From positions 13,744,387 to 13,808,386 of the forward strand of contig CP154954.1 of the NCBI GenBank assembly GCA_039621445.1: a DNA stretch of 64,000 bases, given 5' to 3'. The notes under the pieces were generated by a model. That model was given only the letters and a program-made list of their open reading frames with translations, ran no database searches and had not been told where the DNA came from. Each line of letters begins with the position of its first letter. The first letter of the stretch is position 1. The translations under genes were made by a program, and so were the position numbers. Positions 34,179-43,140 of the stretch are shown in pieces. The stretch is from Euglena gracilis (Eukaryota; Euglenida; Euglenophyceae; Euglenales).

Positions 34179-35660
34179 TTATTGGCCCTGAGCAGTTTCC
34201 GCCACAGTGTCCAGCATCACGACAGATGGGCTACGGGTTTCCCGTGCCGGAGGTTCTGCTGGCTGAGGTTCATCCTCGGCCATGGGGACCGCTTCCTCCT
34301 CCTCCTCCGCTTCCGGAGGGGATTCGGTTGTCTGTAGCTGAGCTGCAGAACGCGGATCTTTTCCGCTCCTGTAGCACCCTTGTGCTTCTGCCAGGCGGTA
34401 AAAGCTTATACTTTCACTCCTGTCAGAGTTGGGGTATGGGGGTGGCCATGACGCTCTTACCCAGCTTCCGGGTAGAGGTTCTGGCTCGTCCTCAATGATC
34501 AAGCAGAGGTCTTCCCACTGCGACCGACGGTTCCAGCCCATGCCATATTCTCCTGTGTCTTCCAGGAAAGCAGGTAACGGCAGGGCATGGCGAGGCTGAC
34601 TTACCGCACGTGCCGCGAAAAAGGCCTCGAAGTCCTCCCAGATCAGGATATTCCCGAACTGGGTGTCGAGGTGCTCCCGGAGACCGATTTCGGCTTCCTG
34701 CCAGTCCGGACGCAGGTTCATCCTGCGTCGGTCTGGGTCATTCGTCCTGGCGTCCACCTCGATGTATCCCCGAGGTAGCCACTTCCTGTGGATATCCACA
34801 TCAGTGGTCATATATTCCAGGAAATAGATATAAACCTCCAGGACGTAGGTAATCCACGCCCTGTGCCAGTATTGTGGCAGCAGAAATATTTTCTGCCGGT
34901 GCTGTTTCAACACCTTTCGGTCCTGCGTTCCGATCTGGGGATTCCGGCACTGACACAGGAGAAATCTCCTGGTCGGCTGGCTGCGGGCATCCTCGGCAGT
35001 CGGAGGCGGTTTTCCGCGCTCTCCGAATCCCCAGAAGTCAACAATGTGTACTTCTTTGCAATACTGGCATTCCAGTTTGTACCGTTGGGGGTACGCGAGG
35101 TCGACGTCCAGGACCTTGAACAGCGTGCCATACATGCTGTCCAAGTAGATTTGGAGATTGCATGTGAACATTACCGCGGCCTGCGCCTGGAGTTTCTCCG
35201 GCAGGCGGTAATACTTCCACTGGATTCCCAGTGCTCCGACGGAATACATGTGCGTGAAGATTTCCTTCAGCTGTGCTACGAACGTTTCGTCGTCGGCACA
35301 TGTATTCATACAGTCGGTGTACGTCAGACTGTTTCGGTCGGTAAAAATGCCAAAGTTCTGGCAGGGGTATTCCAACCAGAACCACAGCTCCCAGAAACCG
35401 GACGTACGATCCAGGACGACTTCATCCGAATGAGGGTATCCCTCAAATGCATGAAGTTCGGCACTGTAGAAAGATCTTTTGCAGTGATCGTACACACGAT
35501 TCTGCACCACTTCGAGCACCGCTTCCGGTGGGCGGTGGATCACGTTGCCTGCACGTGTGTACATCTGGAGATCCCCGTCGATTTTCGACCAGATCTCCTC
35601 AAGGTAATCGAAGACGACGGCAACGTCATAATCCTTCGTTTTCGAAGGTTCGGCCTTTTC
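34179..35660 (-). CDS. Element F protein, large unrecognised globular segment
   Basis: The longest open frame of F runs about 490 residues from YDVAVVFDYLEEIW (about 35630) to the acidic DEPQPAEPPARE tail. It contains a Cys-pair region LECQYCKEVHIVDFWG (about 35040-35090) and FLLCQCRNP (about 34940), a possible zinc site, and many aromatic residues (YWHRAWITYVLEVYIYFLEY). I cannot assign a family. In a Ty3/gypsy layout this is the position of an extra, env-like or 3' ORF, but there is no signal peptide or convincing membrane span. Confidence 0.5.
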   Translation of the reverse strand, partial: EKAEPSKTKDYDVAVVFDYLEEIWSKIDGDLQMYTRAGNVIHRPPEAVLEVVQNRVYDHCKRSFYSAELHAFEGYPHSDEVVLDRTSGFWELWFWLEYPCQNFGIFTDRNSLTYTDCMNTCADDETFVAQLKEIFTHMYSVGALGIQWKYYRLPEKLQAQAAVMFTCNLQIYLDSMYGTLFKVLDVDLAYPQRYKLECQYCKEVHIVDFWGFGERGKPPPTAEDARSQPTRRFLLCQCRNPQIGTQDRKVLKQHRQKIFLLPQYWHRAWITYVLEVYIYFLEYMTTDVDIHRKWLPRGYIEVDARTNDPDRRRMNLRPDWQEAEIGLREHLDTQFGNILIWEDFEAFFAARAVSQPRHALPLPAFLEDTGEYGMGWNRRSQWEDLCLIIEDEPEPLPGSWVRASWPPPYPNSDRSESISFYRLAEAQGCYRSGKDPRSAAQLQTTESPPEAEEEEEAVPMAEDEPQPAEPPARETRSPSVVMLDTVAETAQGQ

Positions 35661-36635
35661 CTGCTGGGGGGCCGGCAGATTTCCCGCCTTTGCCTGGAGC
35701 TGGCCATGCGGCTTTTCTGCCTTTGCCAGGTGGGGCTTTCCCACCTTTCTCCTGGCCTTTTCCTTTCCCCTTACCCTTGCCTTTCCCTTTTCTCTTACCC
35801 TTCGAGTTAGACAGCCATTCGAATGTCGCCCAGAAATCCCAGTATTCTGCATCTTCCGCAGTGTATACCGGGTAAGTCACGTATTCCGTGCTGGGCGTCC
35901 GAGCAAATTCCTGCTCAGCGTCACCACGATTCGAGTAAACCGGCGCGACCGGGGGTGGTCGGGTTTCCCGACGTGTCCGTTCTGCCGTCACTTCTGGCGC
36001 TGGCGAAGCTTCCTCATCAGCGTCGACGTGCATCGCCGCGGGCGGATTTTCCGACCTCGGCGAGCGGCGCTGTGGCTGCGGCGTCAGATTTTCCGGGCCG
36101 TGGTCACGCTTGCCGGCGGCAGAGCTTGTGGGTCGTGCCGATGGCGCTTCCGCCACAGCAACACCCCGCTGTCGCGCTGGTTGACTGGATCGTGATGAAG
36201 CTGGGACTCCGGTGAGAGACGTCACAGCAGCGTCATACTGCTGGCGCTCTTCGATCGTCATTTCCGGCCGGGCAGGGTATCCCTGTCCGCCGGAAACAGG
36301 GGGTTGACGTGCGATTTGTCTCTGGATCGTCACAGCATATTCATGCTGTTGACGTTCCTCCTCGGTATCGAACGGCCGGCCAGTCCACGGGTTGACGGGT
36401 TCATCCCGCACCTGGTGGACCGGCGCCGCACGAGGCGCTGCCGCGGCTTCCCGCGGGCGACCGCTCCGGGCACTGTCAGACGTCGCGGGAGGGTTTCCCT
36501 CCGCGTGGCGTCTTGGCATAGGCTCAGGTATGGTAGGGTGGGGTTGAGGTGGATACATGTACTGATTTCGTGGCACCGGTGCGTCCTGGGGATAATCCTC
36601 AGAGACGGTGTACTGAGACACATGCTCTTGCGCGG
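35626..36635 (-). CDS. Element F protein, N-terminal disordered part with GKGKGK tract
   Basis: From the insertion site of element A (36635) the frame reads AQEHVSQYTVSEDYPQDAP, then Arg/Pro/Ala-rich sequence, then FATFEWLSN and a KGKRKGKGKGKGKGKG tract with AGKGRK-type repeats (about 35790-35660). After the tract a one-base shift leads into the large globular segment. GKGK tracts are frequent in dinoflagellate proteins. The piece 5' of the insertion is at 50495-50993. Those two flanks lie on the same strand but are out of frame by one base. Confidence 0.5.
36632..36635. other. Target-site duplication of element A (left copy)
   Basis: gcgg immediately left of the LTR, matched by gcgg at 50495-50498. 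A fifth base does not match (c against g on the outer sides). Confidence 0.6.
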
Positions 36636-37316
36636 TGTGCGCGGTCCGAGGGTGCCCGCCCCAAGGAGGGGTCCCAAGGGGGCCCAAAGGGGCCACGAAG
36701 GCCCGCGAGGGGGCTCCAAGGCCCCCAAGGGCCTTTTGAGGCCCCACTGGCCCCCAAGGGGGCCCCACAGCCCATTTTGACCAAGCCAAGGGAAGGTAAA
36801 GGAGGGGGCAGGTTGAGGGGGCCAACAGGCAACCCCCAAGGGGATGCGCAAGCCCTGCTGGGCTTTGCGCAAGCATGCGCACCCCCTTGGTGGGCGCTCA
36901 GATGGCGCAATTCATTAAGAATTGCGCAAAGTATACCAAGTAGCCCCCCCAGCTGTAGCCCCCTCCAATTGTACATTTTCTGTTCACAGGGCTCTGTTCA
37001 CACTCTGTTCACATCATTTGTGTCACCAATTGTTTGCTTGCAAGCCAATTCAAGGAAATCAAGGAAATACAAATTACAAATTTCAAGTTCAAGTCTCATT
37101 GATTATTCAAGTATTCAAATTCATTTGTTGAAGCAAAAGTATGTCTTTTCCCAATCCTACAGCTTCACCTACACCAACACCAACCCCTACCCCTCTGTTT
37201 CACCAAGGGGAAAACCCCCACCAGGTGGGCCCGACGGGCTCAAATTTAAACGATCCTACGCGGGTTGTGCCGCCAGGGGTCCCTTCACAGGGACCTCAGG
37301 AGGGGCAACCCCTACA
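36636..37316 (+). repeat. 5' LTR of element A
   Basis: Starts TGTGCGCGG and ends CCCCTACA (TG...CA). The 3' copy is 49813-50494. A TATA-like agtatacc lies near 36932. The 5' third is full of GGCCCC/CCAAGG words. Confidence 0.93.
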
Positions 37317-38565
37317 TGGTCGCAGAGGAGGGTTTGAGCCCTCTGGGCTCACACTATGTGAGCCTGGGGAGCCCAGACTCCCAGATTATGAATCACAGGA
37401 GGACAGCGACGAAGAAGCAAGCCACAGCCATGACAGCCCCAGCCATTGCGGCCAGGGCCAGCAGCTCCTGGCCATTGCCGGGCATGCCCAGCCGGACCCC
37501 CAGCAACCAGAACCATCTGGGTCCGGCATGGCATTGCCCAGCAGCCTGGGAGGGCTCTCCGGCATGCCCAGCTTTGTGCCAGGGTTTGTGCATGACATGA
37601 CCAGGCAGGTCATGTGGCAATTTGCAATGCGAGGGAAGATCAAAGAAGAAGAGGAAGAACCGGCAGAAGAAGAAGGCGAAGAAGAATTTGCAAGCCATGC
37701 CCAGCCACTTTTACTGGAGGCGGGGCCCTGGCAGAACCCCGGGGATGCCGGGCCGGCACATGCGCCGGTGGGCCATGTCGGGTCTGGGCATTTCTCCGCC
37801 GGACCCGACCATTGCTCGCTGGTGCATGCCGGTCCCGGGCATGATGGGCCCCAAGGACATGCCCCAGACCCAGCCACCCAGTGGCAGCTGCAGGAGCTGC
37901 CCCCAGCAGGGGATTTGATGGAGGACGAGGACCAGACAGCCCAGGGGGGGTTGGTGCCAGAACAGAGCCCGAAGGGGAGGCACCCCCCGCACCCCCCCCA
38001 GAGGTTGTGGGAGGAGGCGGAGGCACAGGCCGCTGCCTCAGTGGTTCTGGGACAGGAGATCCAGCGGTTGGACGGTTGGGGTGGCGACCTGCAAAGTCGG
38101 CTCGCTGAAGCGGGGGTCACCACAGCTGCTTCAGTTAGCCGCCTGGAGCAGTTGGTGTCCTTGCAGTTTCAGCGGGTCACGGAAAACTTTCAAGGAGTGG
38201 TGCAGCAAATGGAAAGAACCCAGGCTGGGCTAGCGTCCCAGCTGGCTGAAAATTTTCAAAATCTGCAGCAGAAGCAGATGGAAAATTTTTCTGGGGGGAT
38301 GACAGCCCTGAGCGAGCTGGTGACCAACCGGCTGGGCGAAAGCCTCGGGACTGTGGCCCAACTAGCCCAGAGGGTCCAGGGGCTCGAGGCCATCGCCAGC
38401 CAGGGTCACCAGCCAGCTGAGGGGCAGGGGTTCAACGAGGCGATGGCTGGGCGGGTGAAAAAATTTGAGGAGCTGCTCATCACCTCCGTCCGGACGACGA
38501 AGGAGGTGATGAGGAGCCAGGAGCTGGCCAGCGGGCCCAGGCCGAGGCCCTGGACCAAAAATTAG
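37141..38565 (+). CDS. Element A leader ORF: disordered head and coiled coil
   Basis: The frame opens at an ATG inside the 5' LTR (MSFPNPTASPTPTPTP) and runs without a stop through the PBS. An internal start after 37317 cannot be excluded. Residues 1-290 are acidic and low complexity (EEEEEPAEEEGEEEF). Residues 300-465 are a clear coiled coil: LEQLVSLQFQRVTENF, LASQLAENFQNLQQKQMENF, LAQRVQGLEAIA. The end (SGPRPRPWTKN) is out of frame relative to element B because about 10 bases are missing near 38530. The coil continues in another frame to about 38920. It is likely part of Gag, giving assembly or spacing. Confidence 0.6.
   Translation: MSFPNPTASPTPTPTPTPLFHQGENPHQVGPTGSNLNDPTRVVPPGVPSQGPQEGQPLHGRRGGFEPSGLTLCEPGEPRLPDYESQEDSDEEASHSHDSPSHCGQGQQLLAIAGHAQPDPQQPEPSGSGMALPSSLGGLSGMPSFVPGFVHDMTRQVMWQFAMRGKIKEEEEEPAEEEGEEEFASHAQPLLLEAGPWQNPGDAGPAHAPVGHVGSGHFSAGPDHCSLVHAGPGHDGPQGHAPDPATQWQLQELPPAGDLMEDEDQTAQGGLVPEQSPKGRHPPHPPQRLWEEAEAQAAASVVLGQEIQRLDGWGGDLQSRLAEAGVTTAASVSRLEQLVSLQFQRVTENFQGVVQQMERTQAGLASQLAENFQNLQQKQMENFSGGMTALSELVTNRLGESLGTVAQLAQRVQGLEAIASQGHQPAEGQGFNEAMAGRVKKFEELLITSVRTTKEVMRSQELASGPRPRPWTKN
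37317..37332 (+). other. Primer-binding site of element A
   Basis: TGGTCGCAGAGGAGGG begins at the base after the LTR. TGG complements a tRNA CCA end. TGGT-CAGAG agrees with the initiator-Met-type primer site except at two positions. It is identical in element B (52235-52250). Confidence 0.7.
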
Positions 38566-38935
38566 ACCAGCTGACGGGTGAACTCGGGGGGCTGCGAGAA
38601 AGAAATGCAGGGATTGCACAGGCCCTGCAAAATTTTCGAGCAGAGCTGGACGGACAGGCCACAGCCATCGCTGAACAACAAGGGACCATAAGGGAAGACA
38701 TAAGGGAGCTAAGGGCCAGGGCTGAGGGGCAGGGCCACAGCCTGCAGGAGCTGTGGGCCGAGGTCACCACCCACGGGCAGGTGATCCAGGCCCACAACGC
38801 CCTGCTCCTGGAGGTGGACTTAACAATAAAGAGGGTACCAAAAGAAAATGCCGAAATAAAAAATCGGCTTTTGGTTTTAGAAAAGAAAATCGAAAATTTT
38901 GAAATTTTTTGCCCCCCCATCCAGGAGTTACCGCA
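38560..38935 (+). pseudogene. Continuation of element A coiled coil after frameshift
   Basis: LDQKLDQLTGELGGLRER through KIENFEIFCPP matches 53455-53815 of element B, where it is still in frame with the upstream coil. In A the 10-base loss near 38530 cuts it off. A second frame change near 39000 leads into Gag. Confidence 0.65.
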
Positions 38936-41281
38936 GCCACCCAGAGGAGTGGGGCCGGAGAGCGAGGACCCCCGAGGCCCCGAAGCCAGAGTGCCCCCGG
39001 CAACCACGACTCCCAGACCCAGTCAACGCCGGGGGCCCAGAGTGCCAATGGCTCGGGTGCCGCGGGGGGCAATATGCCTCCTGGCCCCCAGCACCAGCTC
39101 CCAGTCCATCCCGGCGTGCTGGGAGGCAAGGGGCCCGTGGCCCCCCAGGGGCTCTCTGCTGGCCCCAGCAGCGGGGCAGCGGGGGCAGTGGCCCACACAC
39201 CCGGGGAAGTGGTTTCCCCGGGCCCAGCTTCTGTAACTGCAGTTTTTCCCAGTGGGTTCTCGGGTTCTGGCCCCCAGAGGGGCAGGAGTGTTGTCCCTGA
39301 TTCTTCGGCAGAGGGGAATGCAGCACCCCCAGCCAGCGGGGGCCCTTCGGCACCAAGGGGCAGCCAGCCCCAGGGTCCCATGGCTGCGGGGGGTAGCCAG
39401 CCCCAGGGCCCCATGGCTGCGGGGGGCAGCCAGCCCCAGGGTCCCATGGCTGCGGGGGGCAGTCCGGTCCAGGTCCCCGCTGCTGGAGGGACCCCAGCTG
39501 GCCAAACACCTGGCACGTTCGGGTTCCAGGGGGTGGATTGGGAGGAAGCGGAACACCAGATTAAGGCTCACGGATTTTTTAATTTTTTGGCCAGGTTGGG
39601 AGCCCAGGAGCAGCAGCAACAGTCTCAGCAAAATTCACGAACAACGGGACAGTCCAGCACAGCGAAACCACGGGCAGCAGGCACAGCAGATCTACAGGGC
39701 CAGGGCAGGGGTCAACCAGGGGTGAAATCAGCCGAGCACCAGTGGCCCCCCCAGCCCCGTGGGTTCCCCGCAGGAGGGGAGTTCACGGGGGCAATGGACC
39801 CTTTCGCCTGGGCCCCTGAGGCTGGGGCAGCATCGTGCAGCGCTGCCCCTCTGGCCTTTGGGTCCCAGGACACGGGAGCCTGGGTCCGGGGGGTCCAGGC
39901 AGCTCCGGTCCACGTGGCACCAGCAGCCCCCAGCCCAGCAGCCAGCATGTTTTTGGGGCCGCTGGCGACACTCCTCACCAAAGACCTTGCAAAACCAGAG
40001 CTGAAAGGTGATTTTCATGATTTTTCAGTAAAATTTCAGCTCTACATGCAGCAGGTTTCCATGGGACGGCCAGTGGGGGAGGAATTTAAAATGCTTGTTC
40101 TGACCGGCTGCCTGGACCACAGCAGCCGGCTGGAACTCCAGCGGCGACAGGAGATGGGGGAACGGGTCAGGTTCCAAGATTGGCTGGCCCAGAAATATGG
40201 CGGCGACATCCAGGCCTCGCTGCATGAGCAGCTCAGGAGCCTCAGACCGGTCAACACAGGCAAGTTGACCCTCCCGGCGTGGCGTGAATATGAAAGTCAG
40301 TCTAAATTAATTTTATGCCGGATGGAAAACCCCTCTGAGGAGGAAGCACAGGCTCTGGTTCTGCAGCAGCTCCCAGATTCCATGCGTAGGGCAATAATCA
40401 GGGAGCAGACCCGAAAAAATCAGGATGCGCCCACAGTGCGGCTGTGGCACATCCCTGGGTTGACGGCGGAAAAGGCAACACAGCTCGCCCAGGAGGCTGT
40501 GGGTGAGGGGGAGCCGGTGACAGTCAGGGCACACCGGGACTCCTTCCTCATCAAGCTCTACAGCCGGCCGGCGCTGGAGAGGCTGATGATGAGGAACGGG
40601 GCCACGCTGCAGGGGGGCAATACAGTGAAAATCACCCCCCACGAAACAAAGCTGGGATTGGAAGAGGTTTTTCGACACGCTGAAAATGAGCTGCGGTGCC
40701 AGGAACGGTCTGACAGCTATGGCCGTTCTTGGGGTGGACGGGGGGTCCCAGCCCACCAGGAGGACCACTGGGCTGGGGGCCTCGACAATTTTTCAGTCTC
40801 TGAGGTAAAATCCCAGGAAGCCAGGCCAGCCCAGCCCCAGAAAACGGTTTCACAGCCAGCTGAGGGAGGAGCAAAGGCAGGACCCCCCAAAGGCCCTGAG
40901 GGGCCACAGGACAGGCAATCACGGCACCGGGGCGGGTCTCCTGGAAAGGGACGGGAGGGACGCAGGTCACCCAGCCCGGGGCAAAAGGGGAAGGGGTTCG
41001 GCAAGGGAGCTGGCAAGGGCGGCTCAGAGTTTCGCCCAGCCAGGTCCCCAACCCCTCACCCAGCCACCAACAGGGAACAAACCCCCCCGAGGAGCCCCCG
41101 GAGTAGCCCCTCGGTGGACCAGCCCTGCAGCCAGTGCGGGGCCACAGATCTCTGGTCTCAGGAATGCCCTGGAAAAAAATGTTATGAGTGCGGGAAAACG
41201 GGACATCTGGCACGATATTGCTGGTGGAGAAAGGGAAAGGGGAAGGGGGCGTCCACACCCCCACGGCGGGGGAGTGCCTGA
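38909..41281 (+). CDS. Gag polyprotein of element A
   Basis: About 790 residues. After a Pro/Gly/Ser-rich head with four GGSQPQGPMAA repeats (39356-39470), a capsid-like domain runs from about 39940 to 40680: MFLGPLATLLTKDLAKPEL, DFSVKFQLYMQQVS, SRLELQRRQEMGERVRFQ, LTLPAWREYESQSKLI, MENPSEEEAQALVLQQLP. A basic region (KGKGFGKGAGKGG) precedes two zinc knuckles. The first, CSQCGATDLWSQEC, has Leu where the His should be (B keeps His). The second, CYECGKTGHLARYC, is a complete CX2CX4HX4C. The ORF ends GRGSA then UGA. The real start is probably upstream through the coiled-coil frame. Confidence 0.85.
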   Translation: MPPHPGVTAATQRSGAGERGPPRPRSQSAPGNHDSQTQSTPGAQSANGSGAAGGNMPPGPQHQLPVHPGVLGGKGPVAPQGLSAGPSSGAAGAVAHTPGEVVSPGPASVTAVFPSGFSGSGPQRGRSVVPDSSAEGNAAPPASGGPSAPRGSQPQGPMAAGGSQPQGPMAAGGSQPQGPMAAGGSPVQVPAAGGTPAGQTPGTFGFQGVDWEEAEHQIKAHGFFNFLARLGAQEQQQQSQQNSRTTGQSSTAKPRAAGTADLQGQGRGQPGVKSAEHQWPPQPRGFPAGGEFTGAMDPFAWAPEAGAASCSAAPLAFGSQDTGAWVRGVQAAPVHVAPAAPSPAASMFLGPLATLLTKDLAKPELKGDFHDFSVKFQLYMQQVSMGRPVGEEFKMLVLTGCLDHSSRLELQRRQEMGERVRFQDWLAQKYGGDIQASLHEQLRSLRPVNTGKLTLPAWREYESQSKLILCRMENPSEEEAQALVLQQLPDSMRRAIIREQTRKNQDAPTVRLWHIPGLTAEKATQLAQEAVGEGEPVTVRAHRDSFLIKLYSRPALERLMMRNGATLQGGNTVKITPHETKLGLEEVFRHAENELRCQERSDSYGRSWGGRGVPAHQEDHWAGGLDNFSVSEVKSQEARPAQPQKTVSQPAEGGAKAGPPKGPEGPQDRQSRHRGGSPGKGREGRRSPSPGQKGKGFGKGAGKGGSEFRPARSPTPHPATNREQTPPRSPRSSPSVDQPCSQCGATDLWSQECPGKKCYECGKTGHLARYCWWRKGKGKGASTPPRRGSA

Positions 41282-42075
41282 AAAAGCGGGGGCCAGAAGG
41301 GAGGGGACGGGTGCCCAGGGTGCCCCCAGCACGGCCCTCGGAAGGGGGGTAAGGAACAGGCTCACGGAGAGGGTTGGGTTTTGGTCAAGGGCAGATCCGG
41401 ACCTGGACCTGCACGGTCCCCCCAGCCCCCCCTGACTGAGACACGAAAAGGGGCTGGGGGGGGCCAGCAGGCCCTCTCATTCGACTCTGCCAACCCCTGG
41501 TCTGCGCTTTTCACCAGTGAGGGCAGTCCAGGGGGGGGCTCGGGTCAGAATCCAGGCACGGGACAAAGGGAGAAGGGACACAAGGCGGCTGGCCCTCCGC
41601 AGCAAGCCGCCCAGGGGTCTTCGGGTTCCAGCACACCCAGTCTACCGCAGATCACAACACCAGGAAGGGAGGGGAGAAACACAAAACAAAAAAAGAAAAA
41701 AGAAAAAAACAAAACGCTCTCACAGGCATCAATCAGGGAGGCAGCAAGGGAGGTCATCAACGTTCCCCAAACCAGTAAGGGCACGGATGAAACCGCCCCC
41801 AGCACGGAAAGGGATTCAGAGTTTTTGATTCGCCAGGTGAGGTGCGTCAGGACCGCACCTTCCACCTCAGCCCCCACACCACAGCCAGCCCCAGCACCAC
41901 TCCCAGCCCGTTCCTCAGGGTTTGGGAGGTCGCCCTCCCGGTGGATTTCCCAGGACTACCACGTCCGGGAGGAGTACGTCAGGGACGTACTCCGCCGCCT
42001 GGGAGTCTACCCGGAGGTCGACGCCTTTTCTGCCAAAGAAAACCGCAGGTTCGTCCGCTGGTGGGGCCAGGGAGC
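41282..42075 (+). CDS. Element A pol N-terminus, in frame after the gag UGA
   Basis: Directly after the UGA at 41279-41281 the same frame continues KSGGQKGGDGCPGCPQHGP and stays open to 42151. It is a Gln/Gly/Ser linker with a Lys run (KQKKKKEKNK, a possible nuclear signal), then the start of the first methyltransferase-like domain: WISQDYHVREEYVRDVLRRL, VDAFSAKENRRFVRWWG. A single missing G in a G run near 42066 (five G in element B, four here) shifts the frame. The continuation is the ORF ending at 43698. Confidence 0.7.
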
Positions 42076-42480
42076 AGGGAGGGAGAAGATGCCTTCAAGC
42101 AGGACTGGGGCAGGGAGGTTTTGTGGATCAACCCACCTTATAAAAAAATAGAGGAGGTTCTCGGAAAAATCAGGAGGGATCAGGCCCATGCCATCCTGGT
42201 GAGCCCCAGGTGGCCGGGGCGGCGTTGGTACAGGGAGGCCAGGGGCTTGGCTGTGCGCCAAGTCACGTTCCCTCAGGGAACACGATTTTTCGGCAGAGGG
42301 GAGGAGTTGTGCCAGGGGACCAAGTGGCCCATCACAGCCTTTTTGCTGTGTGGGCACCCAGACCGGTGCACGCTGGAGGAGGTGACACGAAGAGGGAGGG
42401 AGAAAAAAACCAGGTTCGGGACACATTTTTCAGGGCCACCCCCAGGGACCGGGGGGGCCACAGGGGAGGTCAAGCCGGCA
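42076..42480 (+). CDS. N6-adenine-methyltransferase-like domain of element A
   Basis: Continues the frame that ends at 43698. DAFKQDWGREVLWINPPYKK has the NPPY motif at 42130-42141, followed by VLGKIRRDQAHAILVSPRWP, WYREARGLAVRQVTFPQGTR and FLLCGHPDRC. NPPY in a Rossmann-type context is typical of amino-methyltransferases, including the Dam-like domain seen in DIRS/Ngaro retrotransposons and phages. I infer homology to that group. The SAM-binding half is short and no FxGxG motif is obvious, so it could be a non-catalytic derivative. It sits immediately before the C5 domain. Confidence 0.6.
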
Positions 42481-43140
42481 CACCTGGGGCAGGTGGGGAG
42501 AGCGGACCAGCCCAGGCGGATGCTGGACCTGTTCTGCGGGACAGGTTCAGTAGGGGACGTCTACCGCAGCCTGGGTTACCAGGTCACGTCGGTGGACGTG
42601 GACCCCAGGTGGCGGCCAGACATTTGTGTTGACGTGCTGAAATGGAATTTTAAAAAACAGTTCCAGCCTGGGGATTTTGAGGTGGTGGTGTGCGGGGTCC
42701 CCTGCACCGAATTCAGCCTGGCGCTGACCACCAGGGAACGAGATTTAAAATTGGCTGATCGGCTGGTGCAGCGGGCCCTGGCCATCATCAGATACCTCCG
42801 CCCACGGCGGTGGTGGCTGGAAAACCCCCGGTACGGTTACCTGCGGACCCGCAGGTACATGGCAGGGATCCCACACGTGGATGTGGATTACTGCCAGTAC
42901 GCTGACTGGGGCTACCAGAAGCCCACCAGGATATGGGGCAGCCCCCATGTCCTGGGTCTCCGGCCACAGGTGTGTGACGGCCGGACCTGCACCAACCTGG
43001 AAAGCCCAGTACCTGAGGGGGGACGAAAGGGACGGCACAAAATTCGGCTCAGCAGCAAACACCAAAACCTTCCCAGGCACCTGAAATATCGGATCCCAGA
43101 GGCGCTCATCCGTGACCTGGCCACAGCACCAGCACCGGAG
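42481..43140 (+). CDS. C5-cytosine DNA methyltransferase domain of element A
   Basis: Classical motifs in order. Motif I DLFCGTGSVGDVYRSLGY (from 42526) binds SAM, followed by VTSVDVDPRWRPD with the acidic residue for the SAM ribose. Motif IV VVCGVPCTEFS has the catalytic Cys at 42703-42705. Motif VI WWLENPRYGYL is at about 42811-42843. Then HVDVDYCQYADWGYQKPTRIWG replaces the usual motif VIII, and HKIRLSSKHQNLPRHLKYRIPEAL closes the domain. At about 200 residues it is compact, without a normal target-recognition region. The form resembles phage and algal stand-alone enzymes rather than DNMT1/3. All catalytic residues are present. Retroelement-borne C5 enzymes are known in dinoflagellates and charophytes. 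Confidence 0.85.

Noticed and set aside
35626-36882. Single 418-codon protein spanning the A insertion border
   Set aside because: Its first 82 codons are read from inside the A LTR; only the part below 36635 belongs to F.
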